Of a stretch of DNA of 42,291 bases, positions 6,639-15,862 are shown one piece after another. Made by a program: the position numbers and the translations under genes. The notes beneath the pieces were generated by a model. The model made no database searches, had not been told where the DNA came from, and was given only the letters and a program-made list of their open reading frames with translations. The first letter of the stretch is position 1; each line of letters begins with the position of its first letter. Source of the DNA: a virus; IMG/VR virus record IMGVR_UViG_3300036398_001345, positions 1 through 42,291 of that record, one strand, 5' to 3'.

Positions 6639-8270
<1,632 letters not shown>

Positions 8271-8291
8271 TAACAAATTAAAATGAAATAT

Positions 8292-8320
8292 AAACCCGTT
8301 CAAACAGAACGGGTTTTTTA
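8292..8320 (+). terminator. Rho-independent terminator after groEL
   Basis: A ten-base stem AAACCCGTTC / GAACGGGTTT with an AAACA loop is followed by a T-run. It ends the chaperonin operon. Confidence 0.88.
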
Positions 8321-8327
8321 ATTTACA

Positions 8328-8336
8328 ATATTTATA
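8328..8336 (+). promoter_or_regulatory. ATATTTATA motif adjoining a start codon
   Basis: This exact copy of the recurring element ends three bases before ATG 8340. No ribosome site is visible upstream of that ATG. If the motif is a -10-type element, the transcript would be leaderless or nearly so. Confidence 0.4.
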
Positions 8337-8339
8337 TGT

Positions 8340-8570
8340 ATGATAAAATTAAAAGACATATTATTTGAATCATTTGAACCCGTTAGAGATAAAAAAGGAT
8401 CTCTAATAGGAATGATATTTACAATGGCCGACGGCAGAAAGATATTCCGAAGCGGTAGAGGTAAAATGTTGGGCATTTATTACCCAAAAACAAATGAAAC
8501 AAGAGATCATACTGGAACATTAGTTGGTAGAGGAAATCTTTTAACCTCACTAATAACCATATACAAGTAA
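8340..8570 (+). CDS. Small putative head-packaged protein
   Basis: This is a 76-residue protein whose first ten residues (MIKLKDILFE) match a short N-terminus shared by several unrelated proteins in this genome. That sequence resembles the T4 internal-protein capsid-targeting propeptide with cleavage after Glu. The remainder (KKGSLIGMIFTMADGRKIFRSGRGKML) is basic and small; no family recognised. There is no Shine-Dalgarno upstream, but the conserved N-terminus supports this start. Packaging is inference from the motif. Confidence 0.6.
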   Translation: MIKLKDILFESFEPVRDKKGSLIGMIFTMADGRKIFRSGRGKMLGIYYPKTNETRDHTGTLVGRGNLLTSLITIYK

Positions 8571-8608
8571 CAAAAACAAACTGTATCGAGTATGTAAAAA
8601 GGATAATC

Positions 8609-9388
8609 ATGGCAATTCCATCGTTAGCATCGTTAATAAAAAGAAGAGATTTGAGTGGTGTAGTATCTGATACCGTTTCTTATCTTGCATCCCAAGTTGG
8701 TAAAAAGGTTTTATTTATTACCACATCCACTCGTTACCCATTTAATACTGGATATGATAAGGGTGGCGTTGAAAATGAACTACCAAAATCAACCGAATTG
8801 GCGCTGTATATTAAGGAAACTATACCCAATAAATCGGTTTGGTTGGACATCCCACAGTTAAAAATAGTGCCTTGCGAGGGAAATGTATCTCATAAAAGTG
8901 GTAATTCTTGTGGTGTTTTGGACGCCAAATTGAATAGGAAGGACAAAAACCCCACAGGCCACCATAGATGTTGGGCAAGCGTAAATGACCCCTCAGATCA
9001 ACTTTGGCGAGTCTCCAGGGACATATTTGACACCGATATTGTCCTATTTTTCTCCTCTATTCGTTGGGGACAGACCAATTCCGAGTATCAGAAGTTAATA
9101 GAAAGACTTACATGGTTAGAAAACCGTCATAGTACATTAGGTGAATCTAACCTACTTGAAGACAAACAAGCGGGTTTTATTTGCATCGGACAGAACTGGA
9201 ACGGTGCAAATGTAACTCGTATTCAAAAAGATGTATTAAGTTACTACGGATTCCAAACACCAGACAGTTTATTTTGGAATTGGCAGTACACAACCGATAA
9301 TAGTGATGAATCACAACAATCATATAAAATGTCAGATAAACAATTTCATTTAGATTTGGGAATACCTTATGTGGAGATTAAGAAATGA
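8609..9388 (+). CDS. Flavodoxin-like / NAD(P)H-FMN reductase-like protein
   Basis: This 259-residue protein has a likely flavodoxin fold. VLFITTSTRYPF (about residues 34-45) resembles the phosphate-binding start. DTDIVLFFSSIRWGQTNSEY resembles the middle strand and loop that contact flavin in NADPH-dependent FMN reductases. FICIGQNWNGANV and YYGFQTPDSLFWNW resemble the C-terminal half. It probably binds FMN and carries out a redox reaction of unknown substrate. AAGGA precedes ATG 8609. The middle (about 8860-9070) looks richer in G+C than the surrounding genes, a hint of separate origin. It overlaps the next gene by four bases. Confidence 0.55.
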   Translation: MAIPSLASLIKRRDLSGVVSDTVSYLASQVGKKVLFITTSTRYPFNTGYDKGGVENELPKSTELALYIKETIPNKSVWLDIPQLKIVPCEGNVSHKSGNSCGVLDAKLNRKDKNPTGHHRCWASVNDPSDQLWRVSRDIFDTDIVLFFSSIRWGQTNSEYQKLIERLTWLENRHSTLGESNLLEDKQAGFICIGQNWNGANVTRIQKDVLSYYGFQTPDSLFWNWQYTTDNSDESQQSYKMSDKQFHLDLGIPYVEIKK

Positions 9389-10551
9389 TTAAATTAAAAA
9401 ACTTATTAAATGAAGATACGAAAGCCGCTCAACAGAGAAGACGAAAATTTCGTATGATATTTGAAGGTGGGGAAGTTGGTTTTGAATTAGATGCACAAGA
9501 GTTTGCAGAACTTAATAATGTTGCGAAAGAAGTTGGTGCAGATATTACTCCATTCGTTGAAATGGAATTGGAAGAAAAAGAAAAACCAAAATATCTACAA
9601 ATGACATCTGCGGAATTAGAAGAAGGCGGTTATGTTCTTAAAATTGACAAATCGGTTTTCGATGGTGTTGAAGAAATAGTAGACTTAGGAATGTCTGCAA
9701 AGAAATGGTATGAAGAAATGAATCAAAAAATATTAAGTGCAATGGATGAATCTGATGGTTGTTTGTTTTTATTACTATTGGGAATATTTGCGTCATTCGC
9801 TAGATTGTCCGATAACTTCAAATTAGCATCACAAGTTTATACCGGAATCAAGAAAGATTTATCTGATCCAAAAACAGAAGCACAGTTGTTAAGAATGATC
9901 CAAATGTCAAGTTCAGAACTCTATCAAAGTATAAAACAAAGAAATGAGTTTAAGAATCTTGCAACAGTAAAAGGTATGATTAAAGGAAACAAAAGTCTTC
10001 CAACTGTTCTACCAAACATATTAAGAACATTGAGACTATACAAAGAAAAAGGATATAACTTTCAAAAAACAGACCTTGCACAAGAGTTGGGTAAACATAT
10101 CAAACCAACAACTGGTGAATTGATGGACACAAAAGTTATATCATCAGAGAAGATATTGGCGTTCTGTCTTAATCTACTAGATCCAACTTACAAAATGGAA
10201 TCAGGATGGATGCCAGTAACTATGGATATTTGGATGGCAACATTCTTTTATCCTCAATTATCTACCGCAGAAAAGAGAAAGATACTTGCACAAAATAGAA
10301 GTTATCAGTATCTATCCAAAAAGACACACGAACTTGCAGAGAAGTTTAACATGGAACCGTTAGAGATACAAGCAATCCTTTGGGTAGGAACTATTAGAAA
10401 GAAGAAAGGTGATGGTTACTTATCAACATTCGACCAAGCAATACAACACAACCTTGATAAGTTCAAGATTAAAGTTGATGAACTTAAAGAATCTGGTAAA
10501 GTATTTGAAGAAATAATAAGACTGATTGGTAGTAAGGCGTTTGAAGGATAA
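9385..10551 (+). CDS. Putative virion or head-packaged protein
   Basis: This is a 388-residue protein with N-terminus MIKLKNLLNEDTK, which matches the shared propeptide-like sequence (cleavage would follow Glu10). The body is mostly helical, with one hydrophobic stretch (CLFLLLLGIFASFA, about residues 127-140). The C-terminal part (MPVTMDIWMATFF … MEPLEIQAILWVGTI) resembles, from memory, a helical segment in other phage proteins of unknown function. The start overlaps the flavodoxin-like gene by ATGA. It is the last plus-strand gene before the convergent terminator. No enzyme motif seen. Confidence 0.6.
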   Translation: MIKLKNLLNEDTKAAQQRRRKFRMIFEGGEVGFELDAQEFAELNNVAKEVGADITPFVEMELEEKEKPKYLQMTSAELEEGGYVLKIDKSVFDGVEEIVDLGMSAKKWYEEMNQKILSAMDESDGCLFLLLLGIFASFARLSDNFKLASQVYTGIKKDLSDPKTEAQLLRMIQMSSSELYQSIKQRNEFKNLATVKGMIKGNKSLPTVLPNILRTLRLYKEKGYNFQKTDLAQELGKHIKPTTGELMDTKVISSEKILAFCLNLLDPTYKMESGWMPVTMDIWMATFFYPQLSTAEKRKILAQNRSYQYLSKKTHELAEKFNMEPLEIQAILWVGTIRKKKGDGYLSTFDQAIQHNLDKFKIKVDELKESGKVFEEIIRLIGSKAFEG

Positions 10552-10555
10552 AAAG

Positions 10556-10585
10556 AAACCCCTCGATTTCGAGGGGTTTTTTATT
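10556..10585. terminator. Bidirectional terminator between convergent operons
   Basis: A ten-base stem AAACCCCTCG / CGAGGGGTTT with an ATTT loop is followed on the plus strand by TTTATT and flanked on the other strand by a shorter T-run. Plus- and minus-strand genes converge here. Confidence 0.88.
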
Positions 10586-10866
10586 TAGAAGATGTCTTGT
10601 TTCAAATCATTTGTTATTATATTAAGAAAGTCTACGCCCTTAATAGTCAATGAACAATCACTAAATCTTATTCTATTCTTAATAGAAGTTACAATATCAT
10701 AATCATATTTTCTTTTATCTTTTATCTTATGCAATTTTAGTAATACCCAATCTACCTTTTCCAAAACATCTTCTTTTTGTTCTTGTGTTTTATATGGAGT
10801 GTTTTCCGTATATCCCAAATCAGATACATCATCTATTTCTAAACTTGCCCAAAACGATTCTAACAT
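10585..10866 (-). CDS. Hypothetical protein
   Basis: This is a 93-residue protein, acidic at the N-terminus and basic in the middle (HKIKDKRKYDYD), with no recognised motif. It is the last gene of the long minus-strand block, two bases after the 624-residue gene, and it ends at the bidirectional terminator. It is likely co-expressed with that gene. Function unknown. Confidence 0.6.
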   Translation of the reverse strand: MLESFWASLEIDDVSDLGYTENTPYKTQEQKEDVLEKVDWVLLKLHKIKDKRKYDYDIVTSIKNRIRFSDCSLTIKGVDFLNIITNDLKQDIF

Positions 10867-10868
10867 AA

Positions 10869-12743
10869 TTAGCTCTCTGCAAGAATCTTAGAAACAGAAT
10901 CTCCACTTATAGTGCTATCACTTTCAACTGCAAAGGTAAATTCAGATCCACTATTACATTTGAATGAAATGTAATTGTAAACAAAATCTTTGTCCATAGG
11001 TGTAGAACGGGTTGAACCTTTGTAATCAGAAAGACTAAACATTGATATACTATAATATGTAGAAACTCCACCAGATTTACCTTGAACTGGTTTAATTTTA
11101 AGACCAATAATTGGCAAGGTCTTTATAGAACTAAAATACTCTGCCATCTTATTAGTATGTTTAACTTCATACTTATCACGAGAACCGTACTTTATTATTT
11201 TTATACCATTGTATTTTATTAACGGAACATCTATTGCCCCACCAAATATTGCTTCTGCATTTATTTCTGTTGCAAACTTTATCAAATTAACAACTGCTGT
11301 TTTTGTATCGGACTTTTTAACAGTTTTTAGATAATCATTTACCATGTTGTTTAACATTGATATAGCAACAAAGTTTGCATTTGACATTAAGATATTCTTT
11401 AATTCTTTACGAGTAAATGTTATTGGATTTGTTCCAGATACCAACACAGAACATTTTTTAGAAGTCTTTCCAGTTGTTGATACTTTTTGTTCTTTTGCCT
11501 TTTTGACTGAATCAATGATACCCTTTATTCTTTTTAGTTCCTCATTAAACTCACGATTCTTTTCTGGTAAACTTTCAAACTTAACTCTAAAAAAGTTCTT
11601 AGTAGAATACTCTTTAACAGTATTCTGAAATTCATTGAATATCTTATTGTATTGTTTTGTATCATTATCAAATTTGGAATACCAATTCAATAATTGATCT
11701 CTGAAGCAGGATGTTATTTGGATAGGTTCGTCCTCACTGGCTTCTGTTATTGCTTTACCAGAACGATTCATATGTTCTACTATTTCCTTATCAAACTCCG
11801 CCAACACTTCCTCAGCATCCTCAGACATTTCCTTTACTTCAACTTGTGCCTCAACTACACTTTCACTTGTAGGTGAAAATATATTAACTATATGTGACTT
11901 TATTTCCTTAGACCAATCAGTAAATTCGGTCATATATCCTTTGACTTTTTTTACGAAGTTTGAACCACTATCTTTCATCTTTGATATTGCATTCTTTATC
12001 ATATCAGCAACACCTTCGTTTGTAGGTGTAGGTAAAACATTGATTCCAAATTTTGATTGGAATAAAGTAGTAACTTTCCCAACACGACCTTCTAATGCCT
12101 TCAAACTCACACACGCCATTACTGTACTACCGTCTTTCAATTTTATCAAGGACTCTCCAGCGGGCTTCATACCTTTCAATAAATCACCTTGGAATGCATC
12201 TTGAACACTTCCAGGACCCCAAAATAAAACAACATCTGCAGTAAATGTTTTACTTTGTTGATTGTACTTTGATACAGATTTTAACTTTGCATAAAACTTA
12301 GTTATATTGGCGTGAATAAATCCATCAATCTTATTACCGCCATACAATTCTTTTAGAGTTGGTGCACCGGGATCAACTGTTCCTGCAATAACAACATCTT
12401 TAAATGTTTGGAATGCCTTTTTATCATTCTTTATTTTTGCCAACAATGTAAGTAACCAATCTTTACCAGCAGGATCCCAATCGTAATTTTTATTGAGTAT
12501 TGAAATCATATCATTTGCAGTTAGATTTTCCTTATCTGTTACTGCAAATATCAATGGTATGGTTTCAAAAACCTTTGTTTTATTTGATAGACTTTTCCAA
12601 GAATCTCTGATTATCTTTTCATTGGGATTCATTTTTTCATCGGCTTTCGGTGCCTCGTTAATATATTTTTTCTTACCGATGGTCACATTAACCGAATCAA
12701 TTATTTTATCGGCTCTTTCTAAAAGTTTAAGTTTAGAATACAT
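10869..12743 (-). CDS. Large putative virion-associated protein
   Basis: This 624-residue protein is the largest unknown in the window. Its N-terminus, MYSKLKLLERADK followed by KKYINEAPKAD, carries a possible prohead-protease site (INE/A). A middle region (FTADVVLFWG … STVMACVSLKALEGRVGK, about residues 168-223) vaguely recalls a PD-(D/E)xK nuclease core (Asp, then SLK), which is speculation. A long charged helical segment (about 285-330) and two more mixed domains follow. GGAG precedes ATG 12743. It lies next to the lysozyme and tail-collar genes, so a structural or injected role is likely but unproven. Confidence 0.55.
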   Translation of the reverse strand: MYSKLKLLERADKIIDSVNVTIGKKKYINEAPKADEKMNPNEKIIRDSWKSLSNKTKVFETIPLIFAVTDKENLTANDMISILNKNYDWDPAGKDWLLTLLAKIKNDKKAFQTFKDVVIAGTVDPGAPTLKELYGGNKIDGFIHANITKFYAKLKSVSKYNQQSKTFTADVVLFWGPGSVQDAFQGDLLKGMKPAGESLIKLKDGSTVMACVSLKALEGRVGKVTTLFQSKFGINVLPTPTNEGVADMIKNAISKMKDSGSNFVKKVKGYMTEFTDWSKEIKSHIVNIFSPTSESVVEAQVEVKEMSEDAEEVLAEFDKEIVEHMNRSGKAITEASEDEPIQITSCFRDQLLNWYSKFDNDTKQYNKIFNEFQNTVKEYSTKNFFRVKFESLPEKNREFNEELKRIKGIIDSVKKAKEQKVSTTGKTSKKCSVLVSGTNPITFTRKELKNILMSNANFVAISMLNNMVNDYLKTVKKSDTKTAVVNLIKFATEINAEAIFGGAIDVPLIKYNGIKIIKYGSRDKYEVKHTNKMAEYFSSIKTLPIIGLKIKPVQGKSGGVSTYYSISMFSLSDYKGSTRSTPMDKDFVYNYISFKCNSGSEFTFAVESDSTISGDSVSKILAES

Positions 12744-12744
12744 T

Positions 12745-13350
12745 TCAAATTACTCCGAGTATCTTAGCAAACTTTGTTGTATATTTTATACGGTCTTGTA
12801 AACCGTTTGTTCCACCATTTATTCTTTTGGTTAATTCAAGCATGACTTGTTCTGTCATACCCTTATCGGATATTGTGTTCAGTTTATTCTTGTAGAAAAA
12901 CCATCCGGCAGATAATAGTGGATATTTTGTTTCAACAAAATTTGGATTCAACATAATATCTTCGTTTACAAATTTATCAAACGCGGAGTAGTTGTTCCTT
13001 CCAGTTAATTGAATATATCCTCTGCCACGAAATTTCCAACCATCGTGAGTTCCCTCTGAACCATTTCCCATTCTATCAGCATAAACCCTCGATGCAATCC
13101 TTTCTGGATTTCTAGCATACGCCTCTGCCAGTCCTGGTTGCTTGAAATACTTCGGGAAGGTTGCAATTAAACCTTTGGTTGAATAGTTCAAATTTTCTGA
13201 TTTAAACTTAAAGTTACCACTTTCATGTGCACACTGGCCCAAAAAATGTGATAACCGTATAGGTGTATTCATTTCAAATTTATCCACAACTGATTGGATT
13301 TCACCATATACACCATCTGGTATCTGTCCTTTCAATTTACTAATGTCCAT
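12745..13350 (-). CDS. GH19 chitinase-like lysozyme (endolysin)
   Basis: This is a 201-residue glycoside hydrolase family 19 enzyme of the phage lysozyme type, cleaving the peptidoglycan glycan backbone. The catalytic Glu43 lies in FLGQCAHESGNF and a second acid, Glu52, in SENLNYS. The hallmark FRGRGYIQLTGRNNY (about 107-121) and INGGTNGLQDR near the C-terminus are present. ATG 13350 is chosen over an upstream TTG at 13374, which lies in the previous gene. There is no signal peptide, so it would need a holin, or act as a virion-associated lysin given its tail-gene neighbours. It complements the exported CHAP enzyme at 2988-3569. Confidence 0.9.
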   Translation of the reverse strand: MDISKLKGQIPDGVYGEIQSVVDKFEMNTPIRLSHFLGQCAHESGNFKFKSENLNYSTKGLIATFPKYFKQPGLAEAYARNPERIASRVYADRMGNGSEGTHDGWKFRGRGYIQLTGRNNYSAFDKFVNEDIMLNPNFVETKYPLLSAGWFFYKNKLNTISDKGMTEQVMLELTKRINGGTNGLQDRIKYTTKFAKILGVI

Positions 13351-13351
13351 C

Positions 13352-13750
13352 TTAGTCACCAGTCCAATGTTCAACTCTAACTGGAACTACTATTGTGTTA
13401 CCAACCTCTTGTGGTTTACTTGGAAAATGGTCTGTATTGTAATTATTCCACTTCTCACACAAATCACTGGCAATTCTCCAAGCATCCTTTTTGAGTTGTT
13501 CTATATCTGGCATATCCATTTTCATCGGTTGTTTGAAACCAAAAATTATAGTCATATATGTAGTTCCACGATTGGATGAAAAACCACGCTTATCTTGTTC
13601 TATTTTCAATACGGTCAATACCGGATGATTTATTTTATAGTGCATATCTGCCTTTGAAGGTGCAGTTGGTGCAACATCCATTGGTGCTTCTTTTAATTTA
13701 TCTTTGAAACTATCTTGAAGATGTCTTCCTTCATTTACTAAATCTTTCAT
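13352..13750 (-). CDS. Putative head-packaged or virion protein
   Basis: This 132-residue protein starts at ATG 13750, supported by AAGGA upstream and by the N-terminus MKDLVNEGRHLQDSFKDKL. That N-terminus closely parallels MKDLVQEGRNIQDKF of the unrelated repeat protein at 35509-36264. KEAP near residue 22 could be a second protease site. The rest (strands TVLKIEQDKRGF, TTYMTIIFGF, then TIVVPVRVEHWTGD) is a small alpha/beta domain of unknown function. It ends one base before the lysozyme gene. Confidence 0.6.
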   Translation of the reverse strand: MKDLVNEGRHLQDSFKDKLKEAPMDVAPTAPSKADMHYKINHPVLTVLKIEQDKRGFSSNRGTTYMTIIFGFKQPMKMDMPDIEQLKKDAWRIASDLCEKWNNYNTDHFPSKPQEVGNTIVVPVRVEHWTGD

Positions 13751-13760
13751 AGGATATTCC

Positions 13761-14054
13761 TTAATCAAATTGTGGATATAAACCTTCTGTTGCAATATAA
13801 TATGGAATGTATGGTTTACCATTATACATATCACCTGTATTTAGATGTATTGGGTTTCCATGTTCATCTTTTGGTCTCAAATCTGGAACAGCAAAGTGGT
13901 CACGACCATCGCCACCAAATTGAAATCCAATCAATGAAAATAATGCTTCATGGTTTCTAACCGGTAAAACTTGTCCATTGCAATGTTCCCAACCCAACAA
14001 AACACGGTTGAATTGATATGGGAATTGCATTATTGCTCCAATGTAAACTTCCAT
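13761..14054 (-). CDS. Phage tail-collar domain protein
   Basis: This 97-residue protein matches the tail-collar / microcystin-dependent-protein fold seen in short phage fibre tips: MEVYIGAIMQFPYQFN, then WEHCNGQVLPVRNHEALFSL, IGFQFGGDGRDHFAVPDLR. This core usually forms the receptor-proximal part of short tail fibres. The protein is much shorter than full fibre proteins, so it may be a cap or one domain of a multi-gene fibre. ATG 14054 follows GGAG by seven bases, and the ATATTTATA element lies 36 bases upstream; an upstream in-frame start at 14102 is rejected. Confidence 0.85.
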   Translation of the reverse strand: MEVYIGAIMQFPYQFNRVLLGWEHCNGQVLPVRNHEALFSLIGFQFGGDGRDHFAVPDLRPKDEHGNPIHLNTGDMYNGKPYIPYYIATEGLYPQFD

Positions 14055-14090
14055 ACTATAACTCCATATATTAAATGTAAAATTACCACA

Positions 14091-14099
14091 TATAAATAT
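14091..14099 (-). promoter_or_regulatory. ATATTTATA motif
   Basis: Read on the minus strand this is an exact ATATTTATA, 36 bases before the tail-collar start at 14054. It is a candidate late promoter element. Confidence 0.42.
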
Positions 14100-14109
14100 C
14101 AATCAAAAC

Positions 14110-14145
14110 TAAAATAAACAGAAATCGCCAGACATAATCTGGCGA
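14110..14145 (-). terminator. Rho-independent terminator (minus strand)
   Basis: A stem TCGCCAGA / TCTGGCGA with a five-base loop is followed on the minus strand by a T-rich tract (TTTCTGTTTATTTT). It ends the transcript of the exported-protein pair at 14179-15791. Confidence 0.8.
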
Positions 14146-14178
14146 CTTCGTAACTCCTTCTACACATGGCAGACGAGA

Positions 14179-15354
14179 TTATTCCACAACAACCCATTTA
14201 GTTCCATTGAACCAAAGTGTTCTGGATTGATTTGGCCACAATGGATAATCGAGTGCTGTATCTGTTCCCCAATCTATATTTCTAATTGTAACAGTATTTG
14301 CAGTTGAGCCATTGAAAATTGTGACGAGCTGACCAACACTTGGACCCGTAGGGGAGACAATGTTGTAGTCCACCGCAACACGACTGACAACCCATCTTGA
14401 ATTACCAGCGAGAGTTGTTGGTGCGACTGTATGGATTGTGACACTACTTGTTCTATGTTGTGGATTAACTTCCCATGAGATACCGTTTGTACCTCTTGTA
14501 GCATAAGAACCGACCGGTGCAGTTTCTCCACCTTCGAGAGCAAATAAGTTAATTGCACCTCGTTGGACATTGCGTGATGTAACCGTTGAATCCACCAGAA
14601 AGGTAGCGGTGTCTGCCTTAACAGAACGAGCAGCGTTTGTAGCAAAAGCCGATGTAGAAGAGAAGTCTGCATGATTCGCGTCAAGTGCAAACAATGATGT
14701 ATCTGCAAACTTAGCATGAGTTCCGTTTAAGGAATAGAATGAAGTATCGGACTTAGCAGAGTGTGCAGCCGTTGAAGCGTAGGTTGCCAAGTCTGAAAGA
14801 GTTGCCTTACCAGCGGCTCTACTTGTATCTGAATATCCACTCGTATTTGAACGATTACTGACTGCAGTTGAGTCTGCAAAACCAGCAGTTAATGAACGAT
14901 TTGCATTTACTGCATGTGCAGATTTATTTGAACTATCTGACAATTTAGCTCTATCGGATGTTTGTGAATGTTTTGCCTCAGCAGCTTCAAGCGCATAAGT
15001 TGAAAGAAGTGCATAAGGAACTGTTCTGATTTGTAATCTACCGAGTGTTACACCATTTACATAAGCATAAACAAAAAGTTTCTTACCGTAGTTATCAATT
15101 AGAATATTGTCTGCAACATTCTCGATAACATAATTGATAATACCATTGTTGATTTCAATATCAACATTCTCACGATACCAAAGTGCATTAGAATTAAGAT
15201 GTGAATTTTCATCGAAAGAACTATCTGCAATATAAACAGAAAACTTCGAGTTAATATCTGTTCCAGCAGGTGCATGTGCTTGATACTGAATGTTTGTCCC
15301 TGCAAATGCATTGACTGCAATCAAAGTAAAGATTGCCAAAAAAACTTGTTTCAT
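14179..15354 (-). CDS. Exported repeat protein, fibre- or adhesin-like
   Basis: This is a 391-residue protein with a clear signal peptide (MKQVFLAIFTLIAVNAFA, residues 1-18). An N-terminal domain ends RTVPYALLSTYALEAAEA, a junction phrase seen in many Bacteroidota/Ignavibacteria secreted proteins. A Ser/Ala/Asp-rich region (about 125-256) contains 15-residue repeats such as SDTSFYSLNGTHAKF and ADTSLFALDANHADF. The C-terminal beta domain (VGQLVTIFNGS … LWFNGTKWVVVE) resembles fibre-tip modules. It has GAGG before ATG 15354 and is co-transcribed with the T9SS-tagged gene upstream. A signal peptide is unusual for a virion fibre, so it may be displayed on or released from the infected cell. Confidence 0.65.
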   Translation of the reverse strand: MKQVFLAIFTLIAVNAFAGTNIQYQAHAPAGTDINSKFSVYIADSSFDENSHLNSNALWYRENVDIEINNGIINYVIENVADNILIDNYGKKLFVYAYVNGVTLGRLQIRTVPYALLSTYALEAAEAKHSQTSDRAKLSDSSNKSAHAVNANRSLTAGFADSTAVSNRSNTSGYSDTSRAAGKATLSDLATYASTAAHSAKSDTSFYSLNGTHAKFADTSLFALDANHADFSSTSAFATNAARSVKADTATFLVDSTVTSRNVQRGAINLFALEGGETAPVGSYATRGTNGISWEVNPQHRTSSVTIHTVAPTTLAGNSRWVVSRVAVDYNIVSPTGPSVGQLVTIFNGSTANTVTIRNIDWGTDTALDYPLWPNQSRTLWFNGTKWVVVE

Positions 15355-15368
15355 TTTTTCCTCATTGT

Positions 15369-15791
15369 TTAATTAAAAATAACTTTTGTTGAATATCCTT
15401 GTTTATCCCATGTTGTAATTCTGATATAGAATACACCACGATTTGGCAATGTAATTGTATTCGATACACCACCAATAGTTTGAATAACCACTTTACCGTA
15501 TACATCCGTTACTTGTATTGATGCTATATTATCAACACCGAATGATACTACACCGTCTGGCGTTGGGTTAGGGTACGCCAATACACCAAAATTATTTGTT
15601 TCTTCTACGGAAAGTGCTACTCTGTTTGGAACACGAATACCGATGTGAAACTTATTCTTGTAACCTGCAACTACTTGTCCAAGTGTTGCATTACCATTAC
15701 CACCACTAACGATTGATTTAAGTAGGTGTGGTTTGGTATCACTCGCAGTTAGTATGCCAACTGCGAGGAATAAGGCAATGATATATCTCAT
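15369..15791 (-). CDS. Secreted protein with T9SS C-terminal sorting domain
   Basis: This 140-residue protein has a signal peptide (MRYIIALFLAVGILTA) and a C-terminal Por/type IX secretion sorting domain (about residues 70-140): VLAYPNPTPDG, then IQVTDVYGKVV, TITLPNRGVFYIRITT and final KVIFN. The domain normally directs outer-membrane export by the host T9SS and attachment to the surface. The stretch between (SGGNGNATLGQVVAGYKNKFHIGI) resembles short secreted proteins of the same phyla. It has AAAAGGAG and a matched promoter (15825-15855). It probably came from a Bacteroidota-type host. Role in infection unknown. Confidence 0.82.
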   Translation of the reverse strand: MRYIIALFLAVGILTASDTKPHLLKSIVSGGNGNATLGQVVAGYKNKFHIGIRVPNRVALSVEETNNFGVLAYPNPTPDGVVSFGVDNIASIQVTDVYGKVVIQTIGGVSNTITLPNRGVFYIRITTWDKQGYSTKVIFN

Positions 15792-15824
15792 TGTCTAAAC
15801 TCCTTTTGAAAATTATTAACTATA

Positions 15825-15855
15825 CTAATATAAGAAATTTTAAGATGAGATCAAA
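15825..15855 (-). promoter_or_regulatory. Bacteroidota-type promoter
   Basis: On the minus strand TTTG (15855-15852), 19 bases, then TATATTAG (15832-15825). It is placed 33 bases before the start of the T9SS-domain gene at 15791. The -7 element matches that of the gp44 promoter. Confidence 0.65.
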
Positions 15856-15862
15856 GTAAAAA

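Noticed and set aside
11344-12204. Plus-strand open frames inside the 624-residue minus gene
   Set aside because: They are shadow frames with hydrophobic low-complexity translations and no ribosome sites.
14091-14099. T4 late promoter TATAAATA on the plus strand
   Set aside because: At every copy seen the TATAAATA strand points away from the adjacent gene, so it is reported as ATATTTATA in the gene's own direction instead.
14274-15320. Alternative minus frames inside the exported repeat protein gene
   Set aside because: The main frame has a signal peptide, regular repeats and a ribosome site; the others are Leu/His-rich shadows.
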